Shown here piece by piece: positions 10,130-20,395 of a DNA stretch of 64,000 nt. Position numbers and translations under genes: made by a program. Source of the DNA: Euglena gracilis (taxonomy: Eukaryota > Euglenida > Euglenophyceae > Euglenales); contig CP154955.1 in the NCBI GenBank assembly GCA_039621445.1, positions 36,559,123 through 36,623,122 on the forward strand, in the 5' to 3' direction. Position 1 is the first letter of the stretch; each line of letters begins with the position of its first letter. Under the pieces are notes generated by a model. The model made no database searches, was not told the DNA's origin, and worked only from the letters and a program-made list of their open reading frames with translations.

Positions 10130-10990
10130 TGGTGGCTGAAAAATGCCCCCCCAGCAACCTGCCAACTTATAAAAGATGGAATTCAACCCCCCTGGGTCAA
10201 ACCACCAAAATTATCCACGCATCCAAAAACCAGAGCCAACCTAGATCTGAGACAGGCAGAAAAAAATCCTGTTGGATTACGAAAAATCTGGGTCCATAAA
10301 GAGGGTTCAGGATTCAGGAACCCAACATCTAATTCCCTGGTTCCTGATATCAAAACCAGATGGGGGGCAAACGAAATGGAGGTTCATCAGCGACTGCAGG
10401 GAAATAAACCAAAATTTTCCCGTGAAAGCTTTCAAATTAGATCACATTCAAAACATTTTCCCAGTTTTGGAGAAAGGCCATTGGGCGGCCAAAATCGACC
10501 TGAAGGACGCATATTTTCACATTCCAGTGAACCCAACCCTAAAACCCTTTCTAAGGCATCAGGTGGGGGGACAAACCTGGGAATTCCAGGCAGGCTGTTT
10601 TGGCCTAAATGTGATGCCACAAATTTTTATGTGAGTCATGAAGACATTCGAGAAACGTTGGAGGAAAAAAGGAATCCAGGTTTTTATTTACCTGGACGAC
10701 ATTTTACTGGTTGCCCCCACTCAAAATACATTGCAAAAAGACTTGAACAGGGTTGTAAGAGACCTAATCGACTCGGGGTTCAAAATAAATGTCAAAAAGT
10801 CAACCTTGGAGCCCACACAGGTCGTAAACCACTTGGGCTTCCAGTTAAATTTCCAAGAGGGAAAATTACAAATTCCCCCACAAAAAGTGAAGACAATAAA
10901 AAAGGAGCTTGGGAAAATAGTGAAAAAAGATTTCATGTCGAAAAGGCAGTTAGCTGCCATTTTGGGTTAAATCAGGTGCAACCTCATGGC
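10130..10990 (+). pseudogene. Reverse transcriptase of DIRS B
   Basis: The lead-in (LLDYEKSGSIKRVQD) is followed by FISDCREINQNFPVKAF, IDLKDAYFHIPV, GCFGLNVMPQIFM and the catalytic YLDDILLVAP. The thumb segment is GFQLNFQEGKLQIPP. These are DIRS-type RT motifs with intact YLDD. In-frame stops occur at 10632 (TGA) and 10968 (TAA). The related copy at 36.3 kb has Ser at the first site, and the second sits where the context LG-IRCN suggests an original Gln codon. Confidence 0.85.
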
Positions 10991-10999
10991 CCTGCCTTT

Positions 11000-11400
11000 T
11001 TAAGGGCTTTCACAGACTCCCTAACAAGATTTTTGGTAAACAAGTCTGCAGCCCCATGGGATTCAAAGCATTCCATTTCACAGGAAATAAAAGCCCAATT
11101 GAGGGAAATAAAAAATCTGTTGGACACCTGGGGGGGCACACCTTTCCACCAAAATGCAACAAGGGAGTTGCCTTCAGACAGCAGCACCCATGCCTGGGGG
11201 GGGCTGGACATTCACACTGGAGAAGTTGTCCAGGAGTTTTGGAGAGAAAACTCCATTTTACATATCAATGTCAAAGAATTACGTGCAGCCATCAGCATGG
11301 TGAAAAGTCTAAGCAGACCAGGGGAAACGGTGTCCCTTTCAGTAGACAATCAGGTAATTTATTATTACCTGACAAAAGGGGGGGGGCAGAAAAGACTCCT
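11000..11400 (+). pseudogene. RNase H of DIRS B
   Basis: PSDSSTHAWGGLD (first catalytic Asp), INVKELRAA (catalytic Glu) and LSVDNQVIYYYLTKGG (third catalytic Asp) match the DIRS RNase H order. The frame differs from that of RT by one frameshift near 10990. It ends at a G9 run (11378-11386), where the frame changes again. Confidence 0.8.
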
Positions 11401-12208
11401 TCAACAGCCTTCTAAGGCCATTTTTCAAATGGTGCATGGAAAACAACTTAACTCTACAAGTGAAAAGGGTTCCTTCACAGGAATGCCTAGCAGACCCCAT
11501 AAGCAGGTGGGAGTCAGACAGGGGGGATTACTCACTGGACCCCCAGCTCTTTCAATGGCTAAGGCAGCATTTCAAAGATTTCATAAATTTGGAAACAGAT
11601 TTATTTGCCTCCCCAGGCAACAAAAAACTGCCCAATTTTGTGGCCCGATGGCCCCACTGGGAGGCCAGGGCAGTGGATGCCCTCCAATGTCCCCTGGACA
11701 ACATGGGGGGACTTTATGCAAACCCCCCCTGGTCCATCATTCAGCAATTTCTCCCACGATTGAGAATGTTTCCCCAGACCAAAGTTTTGATGGTCACCCC
11801 CTACTGGGATTCAGCCACATGGTGGCCCCAATTAATAAAGATGAAAGTGCCAGGGACCCCCTGCCTGAAAATCACCCCCTACAGGGGCATGTTCAAAAAC
11901 TGCAGGGGGGAGAAAATGCCACCCCCCAGATGGCCTCTCCTCTGCATGATTTGCTCAGGCAAATTCTGGAGGGGAAACAAATTCAGAATAAAACCATTGA
12001 CGATTTCCTGGGGAGAAACCCCAGCTTGAAGCGTTATCAAAGCGCTTTTACACTTTTATGGTTAATCTTGGAAAAATGGGGGTACCCCCCCCCTGAAGCC
12101 ACACCTGACCAAGTGGCTGACGCTTTGATACAATTATTTCAATTTTCCAAGTCCCAGGCCCGTAATGCCTACAGTGCAACGCTTTTGATTCCTGGTTTGG
12201 TGGACTGA
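11401..12208 (+). pseudogene. Post-RNase H region of DIRS B
   Basis: This region is conserved in all DIRS copies here: VPSQECLADPISRW, DLFASPGNKKLPNFVARWPH, VDALQCPLDN, YANPPWSII, VLMVTPYWDSATWWPQLI. In other DIRS elements this position holds a domain related to DNA N6-adenine methyltransferases. The NPPW motif fits their (D/N)PPW signature, so a methylase-like domain is possible (inference). A frame change lies near a G6 run at 11910. The last part (12029-12208) leads into the recombinase. Confidence 0.7.
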
Positions 12209-12219
12209 GATTCCACGAC

Positions 12220-12880
12220 ATGTTGGCACCTTACAAGAGGTTCTGGAACCAAAATCTGGAGAAATATGGTGCTTTTTGGGATCCCCTCCCAATCCTCTTG
12301 GGGCTGGCCCAAGCCCCCTTTCCCACTGATATTTGTGCATTACGTACACAACTTATTTTTTGCTCACGAGTCCTCTGTTTATACAGATCTTCAGATTTGG
12401 AGAGGATCAAACGTACCACCAGTGTGTTGGGCAAGGCGCCCTACATCAAAATCAGGCGTAAAGGCCAGAAATTCAATAAGTGCGAAAGATTTGTGTCCAT
12501 TCCACAATGCCCCAAAATAAGCCCATTTCATTTGATGATGTCTTATGTTGCAGCAACAAGGTCATTCGTGAGACCTGGGGGGCCCCTTCTGATTTCGCTA
12601 AAACCCCCCTTTAGGGCCATAAGTGCAGACACCATTGCTTCCATAACTAAAGATTTTTTGGCCAAACATGGGGTGCCCCCCCAGGAGTGGGGGGCCCACT
12701 CCACCAGAGGAGCAGGAGTTGGTTTACTCCAAAAATTGGGCCTTTCTGCCCAAGAAGTTTGTGAAATTGGCCAGTGGAGGGGGGTGGAAGCTTTTACAGC
12801 CCACTACCAACGCCTTGGTGCCCAAGGTGCCCTGGAAAATGCCCTGGCCCCCCTAATTTCAGTGCACAATCTGGCCTCAC
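12220..12880 (+). CDS. Tyrosine recombinase of DIRS B
   Basis: The catalytic pattern of the lambda-integrase family is visible. An Arg-containing segment (VLCLYRSSDLERIKRT) carries the first Arg, HSTRGAGVGLLQKLGL is the HxxR box, GQW supplies the His/Trp position, and FTAHYQRLG carries the nucleophilic Tyr. It cuts and joins the element circle at the target. The frame is open from 12220 to the tail at 12999. This is the least damaged recombinase in the window. The C-terminal tail past 12880 runs into the internal complementary region and may be non-functional. Confidence 0.85.
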
Positions 12881-12884
12881 AAGG

Positions 12885-13279
12885 GCAAAGTGCGGAGCCC
12901 GAGGTGTCTCGTACTCCCACGAGGAAAACCGACAAGGGAGGAAGGGACACCGAGGGCGAAGCACAAAGACCTTGTGAGCCCAACCCCTCCCACCCATAAA
13001 AGAAAATTTGTGTTCAAGAGCCCTCGGTCAGGAAATGGGGGCCAGGGGGGGGAGAGGGGGGGGACCCCCCCCCCCCAGGGGCAAGAAGCCACGTCGCCAA
13101 GTCGGAGCAGCATCGTCAGCCAACTCCGGCGAGGCGGCACTAAGCAGGACCTCCTAACCCAGCGCAGCGAACCATCACACAACAAACCGCCGGCGAGCAA
13201 GGCATGGCCTCACAAGGTCTTTGTGCTTCGCCCTCGGTGTCCCTTCCTCCCTTGTCGGTTTTCCTCGAGGGAGTACGAG
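12885..13279 (+). repeat. Internal complementary region and right terminal repeat of DIRS B
   Basis: 12885-12975 is complementary to the two element ends placed side by side. 13085-13211 is the right terminal repeat, inverted relative to the left one. 13214-13279 is the right end extension, complementary to 12908-12973. This is the standard DIRS arrangement used to regenerate the ends through a circular intermediate. The spacer 12980-13080 is G/C rich with C11 and G8 runs. Confidence 0.85.
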
Positions 13280-13825
13280 TGCTGTGTGATTGTTCGCTGG
13301 TTAGGATTCAGTCGCCTCTTGGTGCTTTTTTTCGCCGGAGCTGGCTGACTCTTAACTTGCCCTTCGACTCCCAGAAGACAGGGCAGAGGTCCCGAAAGAA
13401 GAAGAACCAAGAGCAGAAGTCAATGTCAATTTTACATCCAGAGGGACACGAACCAGACGAGCATCAATTGAAAAGTCAAGCCAAGTCACAATTTTGACCT
13501 CAATTGCAATTTGGTGGGAGTGAAACTGGGCAAGGGCGCCCTTGAGCAGTGGCCGCAGCAGCTGGAGAGCCTGGAAGTGCAGTCGACAATTGGAAAACCG
13601 TGGCCGTTCTTCCCCCCAAGATCACCATCCTAGAAATTCCCCAGCCCAAAACCCCCCAGTGACGGCCAAGGTCCTTGGACCACTGTGGCCAGAAGGCCAT
13701 GACGACAGAAGCCAGCGCAAGCCCTTGGTTGGCAAAGGATGGACCATGGGGCCCAAAATGCTTCACAGTTGGGCATCCAAGGCCCAGGCACACCAGGGGC
13801 ATCTCAGCCAAAGGTGCCCAGTGGC
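13280..13825 (+). mobile_element. DIRS element D, 5' fragment
   Basis: A diverged left terminal repeat (about 13280-13395) is followed by a leader and the start of a gag-like frame near 13520. It carries ALEQWPQQLESLEVQSTIGK, then the PWTTV segment found in the other gags. It is cut at 13825 by the right end of element C. Confidence 0.7.
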
Positions 13826-14300
13826 CTCGGACTCCCACGACAGAGGAAGGGAGAGGAAGGGACCAAGAGGGCGAAGCACAAGAAGATGGTGAGGTCCTGC
13901 TTTCCTTGCCGGCTGTTCTGTTCTGGTGTGTTTGTGTGTGTTCGGAGGGTGCTTCTTACTGCGCCTTTGTTGCCGGAGTTGGCGATGTAGAGGCCTCCTC
14001 CGACACCTTGGCGAACCTGAACCGTCGTGCCCCCCCCCCTCTCACATGGTTGCTTGGTGGGGGGCCCCCCGGAGGTGGGGACGACTGTCTCTTTCTGGTG
14101 TGTTTCTGGGTGGGTGGTTGGGGTTGTTTGGATGGGGGTCTTCTTTCTGGCTGGGATGTCCTTCTTCTTCTGCTGATTTTTGGGTGGGGGGGGTTGGGCT
14201 CATCATCTTCTTGTCCTTCGCCCTCTTGGTCCCTTCCTCCCCCTTCCTCTGTCGTGGGAGTCCGAGACCAGTCGGGCTCCGCACTGCGAGATGGTGAGGT
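13826..14300 (-). repeat. Right terminal repeat and internal complementary region of DIRS C
   Basis: 13887-13995 (GGTCCTGCTTTCCTTGCCGG...) is the inverse of 18730-18845. 13826-13886 is the inverse of about 14210-14272. 14273-14300 is the inverse of the left end at 18830-18857. Confidence 0.8.
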
Positions 14301-14339
14301 ACTGTGCACCCCTCTTTGGGCCATATTATTTTTGAATTT

Positions 14340-14906
14340 TTGACACGACTCCCAGCCTCAAATAATGGGCCTGAAAAGCTCCAAATTTTTTCCACTGACC
14401 CAGCTGCTGGACTTCTTCCACTTCCAACCCAGCATTCTTCCACCATAAAACCCCCGACCCTCTGGTGCTGTGGGTTTTCCAATGGTTGGTGTCCACCCCC
14501 CCTCTTGCAACACTTCTTTCGTGAGGGAATTCACTCTGTCTGGGGCCAAGGGTCTTTTACAATCCAAAGACCATAAGGTGGGCTGTCCTTCCAACATATT
14601 CTGTGATTAAATGCCAGGGGCTTATGAGGGGGCTGTGTGGAAAATTCAAAATCTCCTCCCACCTTGGGTACTGCCACCCTTTCCTTTGCAATAAAATTAA
14701 TTTTTTTGTCCCACGAAACTGATTTTTCGCTGGGTTCTGGCTAGATCAACACCCCTGTGGAGGGCCAATAGCCTCCAACAGATGACGAGTCTGTTTCTGA
14801 GTTCTTTCACAGACAGTTCTGAGAGGGGTTTTGAATTTCTGATGATGTTCTCTAGAAGCTCGGTGGGTCCAAAAAATGGGCATACCTGCAGACAATGGAA
14901 GTCCAT
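14340..14906 (-). pseudogene. Tyrosine recombinase of DIRS C
   Basis: RLLALHRGVDLARTQRKISF (first Arg region, about 14730-14790), HSTRGSG (HxxR box), LGQWKK and AHYLRLG (nucleophilic Tyr, about 14365-14385) are present but spread over three frames. It corresponds to the recombinase of F more than to that of B. Frame changes near 14500 (G6 run) and 14640 break it. Confidence 0.75.
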
Positions 14907-15706
14907 TTTCTTTTCAATGGAGCTAAAAGAGGGGAAAACCTGAACGAACCAAACCCTGGGAGTAATAAAACTGCTGCATATGCATTTTGTGCAGTGTTGA
15001 GGCTGTGAACTGCAAGATCAAGGATGGCCTCGGCCGTTTTGTGGACTGTGCAGTCCTGCAGGTGCACCCCTTTGTGCGAAAATTGGCCCACCAATGTCCT
15101 GAAGGCTGAGTCATACCTTTTGACAATTCCCAGATTTTTTATGTAAGTGTCGATACTGGACACCGAAACTTCCTGGGATTGTAATATGTGCCTGACACAA
15201 CCAAGCAAGCCAAATTCCACCTTGGGGGGGAGGGGGGCATCTCCTCCCCCCAGCATTTGGTGAACAGACCCCACTGGGGGGGGGGGTACCAGTAAAACTC
15301 TGCTGCCTGGCTGTCTGATTGACATTAATTTCCTCCACCATGACGTCGAAGCCCAGTGGGGTACGATCAACAGACAAGTCAGGTCTGGGTTTACCATTAA
15401 TCTCTGAACCCACTGGGGAATGATACTCCAGGGGGGGTTTGCATAAACTGGGGGGATGCCCCTTAAATCTGCCTTTAAGGCATCCACCAGCAAAGCCCCT
15501 TGGTGGGGGTATCGACAAACAAACTTGGGGAATTTTTTGTTGCTGGGTGTGCAAAACATGTCCACCTCTTGGGTGATGTTCTTTTTGAAAAATTGAAGCA
15601 TTTGGTGAAATATTTTTAGGTTTAGGGTATAGTCCCCTGGGTCATTTTGCTCCCTGGTCAGGGAGGCTGCTAATTGCTCCTTTGTTGGAACCCAAACCAC
15701 CTGCAA
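14852..15706 (-). pseudogene. Post-RNase H region of DIRS C
   Basis: The frame is open for 284 codons with FCTPSNKKFPKFVCRYPHQG, YANPPWSIIPQWVQRL and CLLIVPHWASTSWWRKLM, matching the same region of B and F. NPPW and the WASTSWW block are kept. It ends by leading into the recombinase. Confidence 0.75.
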
Positions 15707-15749
15707 ATTTATTTGTTTTTCCTGGCAATGATACAGCAGGGGTTTTAAG

Positions 15750-16480
15750 ATTTGATTTTAGTAGGGCTTCCCCCCCCATTTTGTTAAATAACTTACAGCC
15801 GCTTGGCTGTCCACATGCAGCACAATTGATTGTTTTGGTCTGGCCAAAGCTTTTACAGTTTCCACTTCAGCCTGCAACTCTTTTTGATTGATATGAAGTA
15901 CATGCAGGTCACTCCAAAACTCCTTCACCTTTTGGCCTGAATCTTTGTCCAGCCCCCCCCCCATTGCCAGGTGCGGCTGTCTGAGAAGAGTTCCTGAGTG
16001 GCCTGGGATTGAAATTTCCTGCCAACACCTGGCTGTAAAAATGTTTTTAACTCAACAATTTGATCCTTGACCCCCTGTGGAATGGTTAGGGTGTGGTCCC
16101 AACCCCACTTTGTGTACAGATCCACCATTTTGCAAAGTTGATCTGTCAGTATTCTGAGAAATGGCATTGAGACTAAATAGCTTCTGACTTGCCCCACAAT
16201 AGAGCTTAGTTTTCTGCAGCTCAGTTTTTGTGCTGTCAGCACCTTTCCTAATTCCTTTCTTAAGGATTTGAGTTTTTCCTGTGGAATTTCCAGTTGGCCT
16301 TTTTTCAAATTGATCCACTGGCCCAAAGGTTTTATTTTCTGTGTGCATTCCAGACAGTATTCGGGGAGGTTTAATATGAAACCTGCCAGTCAAAGGTCCT
16401 TTTTCATTTCTGCCAAATGTTGGGCTGCTGTCTTTTTGCTGGGGGATACCAGCAAAATTTCGTGCAGGTAAACCCCCCCC
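15750..16480 (-). pseudogene. RT 3' part and RNase H of DIRS C
   Basis: The RT active-site strand reads YLHEILLVSPSKKT (about 16435-16475): the usual YLDD is YLHE. It is followed by the thumb (WINLKKGQLEIPQEKLKS) and RNase H with LFSDSRTWQWGGG, NQKELQAE and LHVDSQAAVSYL. Loss of both catalytic Asp residues means that this RT copy could not polymerise. A TGA follows MKKDL. Confidence 0.75.
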
Positions 16481-16922
16481 TAATAGTAGGGCATGCCCTC
16501 TACAAGAACAGGGTCCAAATAGTAGAGTACCCGCCCTCTGGCGAAGCGAGCGTCCACTACAAGGGCACCCCCCGGAAAACCAATGGAAGCAGAAGCAGGG
16601 CACGTCATTCCGTGTGATTGTTGCAAGGTTGTTTGTAAGGTTTGTAACTTGTAAGGTTGCAAGGTTTGGAACTTGCCTCAAAAAGTCCCCAGAGCTCAGC
16701 GGCTAAACAATTCCTCCAACCTCGGCTGCCATTTGCGCTTGGCTGCTGGTTAAGGTGGAGGAAGGGAGGTTGAAGGGACCGGAAACAGACTGGGCGCTGG
16801 AACGCTGTAGGAAAACGTGTGTGATGTCCACTACAAGATCAGGGTCCAAAAAGAATAGCACCCCCCTCTGTCGAAGCGAGCGTCCACTACAAAAGCACCC
16901 GCTCTACAATTAGGGGGGGTTA
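16472..16922. mobile_element. Non-autonomous inverted-repeat element inserted in the RT gene of DIRS C
   Basis: The ends are AACCCCCCCCTAATAGTAG-like at 16472 and its inverse CTACAATTAGGGGGGGTT at about 16922. Inside, a ~75-base direct repeat (GGGTCCAAAxAGxAxAGxAC ... GCGAAGCGAGCGTCCACTAC) occurs near both ends, at 16508-16570 and 16830-16900. The middle holds GCAAGGTT/GTAAGGTTTG repeats (16622-16670). There is no coding capacity. DIRS RT sequence resumes on both sides. Confidence 0.75.
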
Positions 16923-16929
16923 GATGAAA

Positions 16930-17470
16930 ACCACCTTTCCTTCCTTTCTTCATTTCTTTCCCAGACTCTCATAAGAGTTTTTTTGTGGCAGGCTGCTTAT
17001 ACCAAAGCATGCAGCTTGAAACTGCCAAGTTTCTCCCCCCCACTTGCATGTAAACATGTTTTTCCAGGCTGCTGTGCAGTTTTAAGTGAAAATAAGCATC
17101 TTTCAGATCGATTTTTACACAGAACCAACCTTTTCTTAAATATGGGAAGATGTTTCCCATGTGTTCCAATCCGAACTTCTTGGGGGTCAAATGGAGATTT
17201 AACTGTCGACAATCTGAAACTAGTCTTTCCTTTGTCTTTTCCCCTTCTTTTTCGAAATAATGAAATAAGGAACAAAATGTTTTGCCTCCTCTGGGTGGAT
17301 TTGCCTGGTTGCCCCTGCACATTCGGATTCTCTCAGTCATGAGTTCTTGGAGGTTTTTGAAGGGAACTTTTGAGGACATCTGAGGGCGGAGGGGAAGATC
17401 TGCATAACCCCCTCCCTTATCAGGTTTAATACCTCTCTGCTGGCTCCTGCTTTGACCCAATGGGAAATGC
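16930..17470 (-). pseudogene. RT 5' part of DIRS C
   Basis: LVSDCRQLNLHLTPKKFGLE, GNIFPYLRKGWFCVKIDLKD and AYFHLKLHSSLEKHVYMQVG match the finger and palm motifs of DIRS RT. The frame stops at the inserted element. Confidence 0.75.
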
Positions 17471-17479
17471 TGGCCTGCA

Positions 17480-18622
17480 GGGCCCTGTAAGGAGGCACCC
17501 CTGGGTGTAATGTGTCTGGGGATTCCACAGGCCCCATCATTGGGGTCCTTCCACCTGGCTGTCCCATCACTGGGGTCACCTCTGGCTGCCCAATCACTGG
17601 GGCTGAAGCTGGCCCTGCCATAGGGCTTCCCAAAGACAGGCTTTCCCCCTGTTTTTTAATGATGGGGGAAGGTCCGTGTCTGCAGTGTGGAGATACGTAT
17701 AAGGCTAGGGGGTCTGGGTGGATTATCTTCTGGGGGGGGGCCTGATTGAGCCAAGCCTGGGCCTCCCCCCCAAGGGCTGATATGGAGTGGATGGTCTTGA
17801 TTGTAGTGCCCTCCATTGGCCTTCAGGGCTATCTGGCCTTCCTGGCCTCCATTGGCCTCCTCTCCAGGACTTCCCTTGTGTCCTCTTTGTCCCTCTTGGT
17901 TCACCAGATAAGCCACCTTGGCTGAATCTCCCTGAGGGATTTTATGCCACCTGACTTGGCTTTGGCCTGCTTCCACTGAATCGTTTGATTTTGAGGGTGC
18001 TGGGGGGAAATTTGGACATATCTTTCCCCACTGGGGTCCTCCCTTGCTTGGATTATGGCTTCTGTGTCTTTGAAATTGAGCACCATGCCCTTTTAAATGA
18101 TGGCTGCCATAGCCTTGAAGCTGGGCCGAAGGCCCTGTAGATTGACGGCTGCATTGCCATTTTGAGGAGGGTCTCCACATTCCTGACTTGAACCCCTTGG
18201 AGTTGTCATATTTCCTCTGCCATGGGGGTGGGGATGTGAAAAGGGGGGGGCTGGTCTGCCGGACCTGTCCTTTCATCCCTGGATAATGTCTCCTTGATGG
18301 ATGAACGTCATGGGTTCCCATGGCCCAATGAGCCTTGCCCGTAGTGGGCTGTGAAAAGCTGGTTTCTCCGTCGCTTTGCTGTGGCCACAAGTGTCCAGGG
18401 TCCCTGGCCGTCACCAAAGTTTTGTTGAATGTTGCAATTTTCTGATGAACTGGGGGGTTGGGAGGGTTGCGACTGCCACCGACTGACATGTTGGTCCTGC
18501 GTCATCAGGTTCTCCAGCGCCTGCAGCTTCTCGGTGTCTTCCAGCTTCAGCTGTCTGCCTTGAACTTCCTTGCACTTCCACTTTCTCATGACAGCTTGAT
18601 ATTTTTTCAAAACATCTTTCAT
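17480..18622 (-). pseudogene. gag-like region of DIRS C
   Basis: An N-terminal helical stretch (KDVLKKYQAVMRKWKCKEVQ) near 18560-18620 is followed by low-complexity sequence rich in Gln, Gly, Pro and Ser (for example SVGGSRNPPNPPVHQ). The 17520-17620 part has a repeated GxPITGVTSG-like pattern on the opposite strand. It is split between frames. Position and composition identify it as gag-like. Confidence 0.55.
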
Positions 18623-18857
18623 TGAAGTCCGTTGAATGCTTGCTTGATTTTTGAATGTCTTTTGTCTGTTGTATTGACAGGACTCGTAGAGTTGAAAGTC
18701 TTTCTCCTTGAGGTCGAAGGGAAGAACTAGGAATCAGACAACTCCGGCAACAAAATGCAGTAAAAAGCACCCTCCGCGCACACACAAACACACCAGAACA
18801 GAACAGCCGGCAAGGAAAGCAGGACCCCATCATCTCGCAGTGCGGAGCCCGACTGGT

Positions 18858-19175
18858 CTGTAAACAACTTGGCCAAAGGATGGGGAGATGTAATCAAGGC
18901 CAAGGAGGTCACCACCACAGGGGCCATGGAGGCAGTTTTACAAGCAAATTCCCTCAAGAAGGGGCAGTAAAGGTCTGTCAAACCCCCCCAATTCTTCTAA
19001 CACAACAACCCCACTCAAGGGGAAAAGGGGGGCCACAGCAGCCCCCCCAGATTTCCAGTGGGGTTGCAGGCCAAGAAGAACTCAAGGCCTGGAAGGCCAA
19101 CAGTTGGATTTTGGAAACAAATTTATACATGGAGACCTTGGAGGCCAGCAGGGTCTACCCACAGTGGCCAGCAAG
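18858..19175 (+). mobile_element. DIRS gag fragment
   Basis: It encodes a piece matching the gag of element H (37.5-37.8 kb): KEVTTTGAM, an SxPxEG segment and SSPPRF/PPQISSGV. It ends at about 19175, where DIRS similarity stops. Confidence 0.65.
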
Positions 19176-19548
19176 TGTGGGCGGCGCGAGGCGGCCGCCT
19201 GCGCACATGAATTAGCGCACTTCCCCGCCCCTTCCGCTACTTTTTCACCTGTGTACATTTTCCCCTAGATTCACTTTCGATCTAATGTTTGAAGCAACGA
19301 TTTGTGCATGCTGAAGCAAGGAATTTCAAAATACCAATCTGAGTTCAAGAATTCAATTGTCAAACAATTCAAAGAAAAGCCATTGAGCCAATCCGGAAGA
19401 CCAAGCAGAAGGGAACGCCAAGGAACCAATTTAAATTGGAAAAAAGAATGGCAACCGGCGCTGGGAACCAAGGAGAAGTCAAGAAGGTGTTCTTCTGTTA
19501 CACCCCCCGTTAATTTTTAACAAGGCTTTTCTCCCCCCTCCCCACTGC
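19176..19548. other. Spacer without a recognised feature
   Basis: This mixed sequence has a GC-rich start (19176-19240) and an A-rich stretch (19300-19480). A 72-codon open frame at 19302 (+) shows no recognisable domain. Confidence 0.3.
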
Positions 19549-19636
19549 TTAAAAGGCACCCCCCAAGGAGTTGCCCAAAAATACTGTTCCATTCCTCAAA
19601 TTTTGAATTATTTGGTTGGCAGAACCCAGGTTCTGG
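19549..19636 (-). CDS. Small host gene S, last exon
   Basis: The acceptor TTTTTCGG...GATTCAG at 19637-19638 is followed by 29 codons (QNLGSANQIIQNLRNGTVFL...) ending at TAA 19549-19551. Exon 1 ends in phase 2, and the first base here completes the codon, so the frame is kept across the 63-base intron. Confidence 0.45.
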
Positions 19637-19699
19637 CTGAATCCAGGGACCGAAAAACATAAAAAAAGGGAATTTGGGGGTGCGTGTGCCTATTCTTAC

Positions 19700-20355
19700 C
19701 GGAGAGCCGGGTGACCGTTTTCCTCCACCCGGCCCAACGGGTTGCCCATTCTGCGCAGGGTCACCGAACCGCAAGAAGGGATAACTGGTAGCACAGGCTT
19801 GTTCGATCTACGTTTTCCTTTGAAGGCCATTTTCTCAAGTGCCCACTTTTTGAATGCAAAGCGTCCCTCCCCAGAATACCTGACGCACGAAGGGGCTACC
19901 AACCCTTGCGGCGGACTCTGAAATGGTAGCCCTACAAGCAAACACCCCGAAAAGAACCCCCAATCACCAGCCCCACTCCCACTCCCATCCCCACAAACAC
20001 CTTTTTCCGCGCTCCAAGCCCCACCCCAACTCCCACTCATCCCACTCCAATCCGAGTCCCTAGTCGATAGCCCTTGGTACTCGTCGCAAATTCCCCTGCC
20101 GTTACCAAAATAAGCCCAGCCCCAGAGCTGGCACCAGACGCCCGCCGGGGCCCCACCCCTCAGATTTTCCCCGGGACCACACCCTTCCCCCAGCTTGTTC
20201 CTTCCCTGACCATCCAATCCTTCCTGTTCCCGTCGGAGGCGCCCCACCTGTGGGGCATGCCGGTGGTGCAGAAGCGAGCGGGCTCTCGCAGGCCTTCCAG
20301 TGCCTGTGGCCAGCCCGGGTGCAACAGGAAGTCCTGACGAGGCAGTGCGGGCCAT
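19700..20355 (-). CDS. Small host gene S, first exon
   Basis: The frame is open for 219 codons and ends at a consensus donor, CTCCG/GTAAGA (19700/19699). The first half is Gly/Arg/Ala-rich and low complexity. The end reads FAFKKWALEKMAFKGKRRSN and then PVLPVIPSCGSVTLRRMGNP. With exon 2 the protein would be about 248 residues. The function is unknown and no domain was recognised. The start is unsure: an ATG at 19830 (MAFKGKRR) would give a short 74-residue protein, and an acceptor-like site at about 19878 is also possible. DIRS E begins 40 bases upstream. Confidence 0.4.
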
Positions 20356-20395
20356 CGCCTACCACCCTGCACCTGCACAGAGCCCTGGCGAGCCC

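Larger units (their letters stand above)
8684..13279 (+). mobile_element. DIRS element B, full length (~4.5 kb)
   Basis: It has left terminal repeat, gag-like ORF, RT, RNase H, a conserved post-RNase H region, tyrosine recombinase, internal complementary region and right terminal repeat. The ends are fixed by the internal complementary region at about 12885-12975. Its first part is the complement of the left end (ACACCTCGGGCTCC...) and its second part the complement of the right end (...GGGAGTACGAG), joined at 12907/12908. DIRS elements integrate circular DNA through a tyrosine recombinase and make no target duplications. Several frameshifts and stops break the ORFs. Confidence 0.88.
13826..18857 (-). 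mobile_element. DIRS element C, full length, with a nested insertion
   Basis: On the minus strand it reads left repeat (18730-18857), gag, RT, RNase H, post-RNase H region, tyrosine recombinase, internal complementary region (14203-14300) and right repeat (13826-13995). The complementary region joins CTCGGACTCCCACGAC and ACCAGTCGGGCTCCGC, which fixes the ends at 13826 and 18857. Its terminal repeats differ from those of B, so it is a separate family. A ~450 bp element is inserted in the RT gene at 16472-16922. Confidence 0.85.

Noticed and set aside
10376-11400. Single 610-codon ORF as one DIRS protein
   Set aside because: The first part (10376-10980) is out of frame with the recognisable RT. 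Only the part after about 10985 matches RNase H and later domains.
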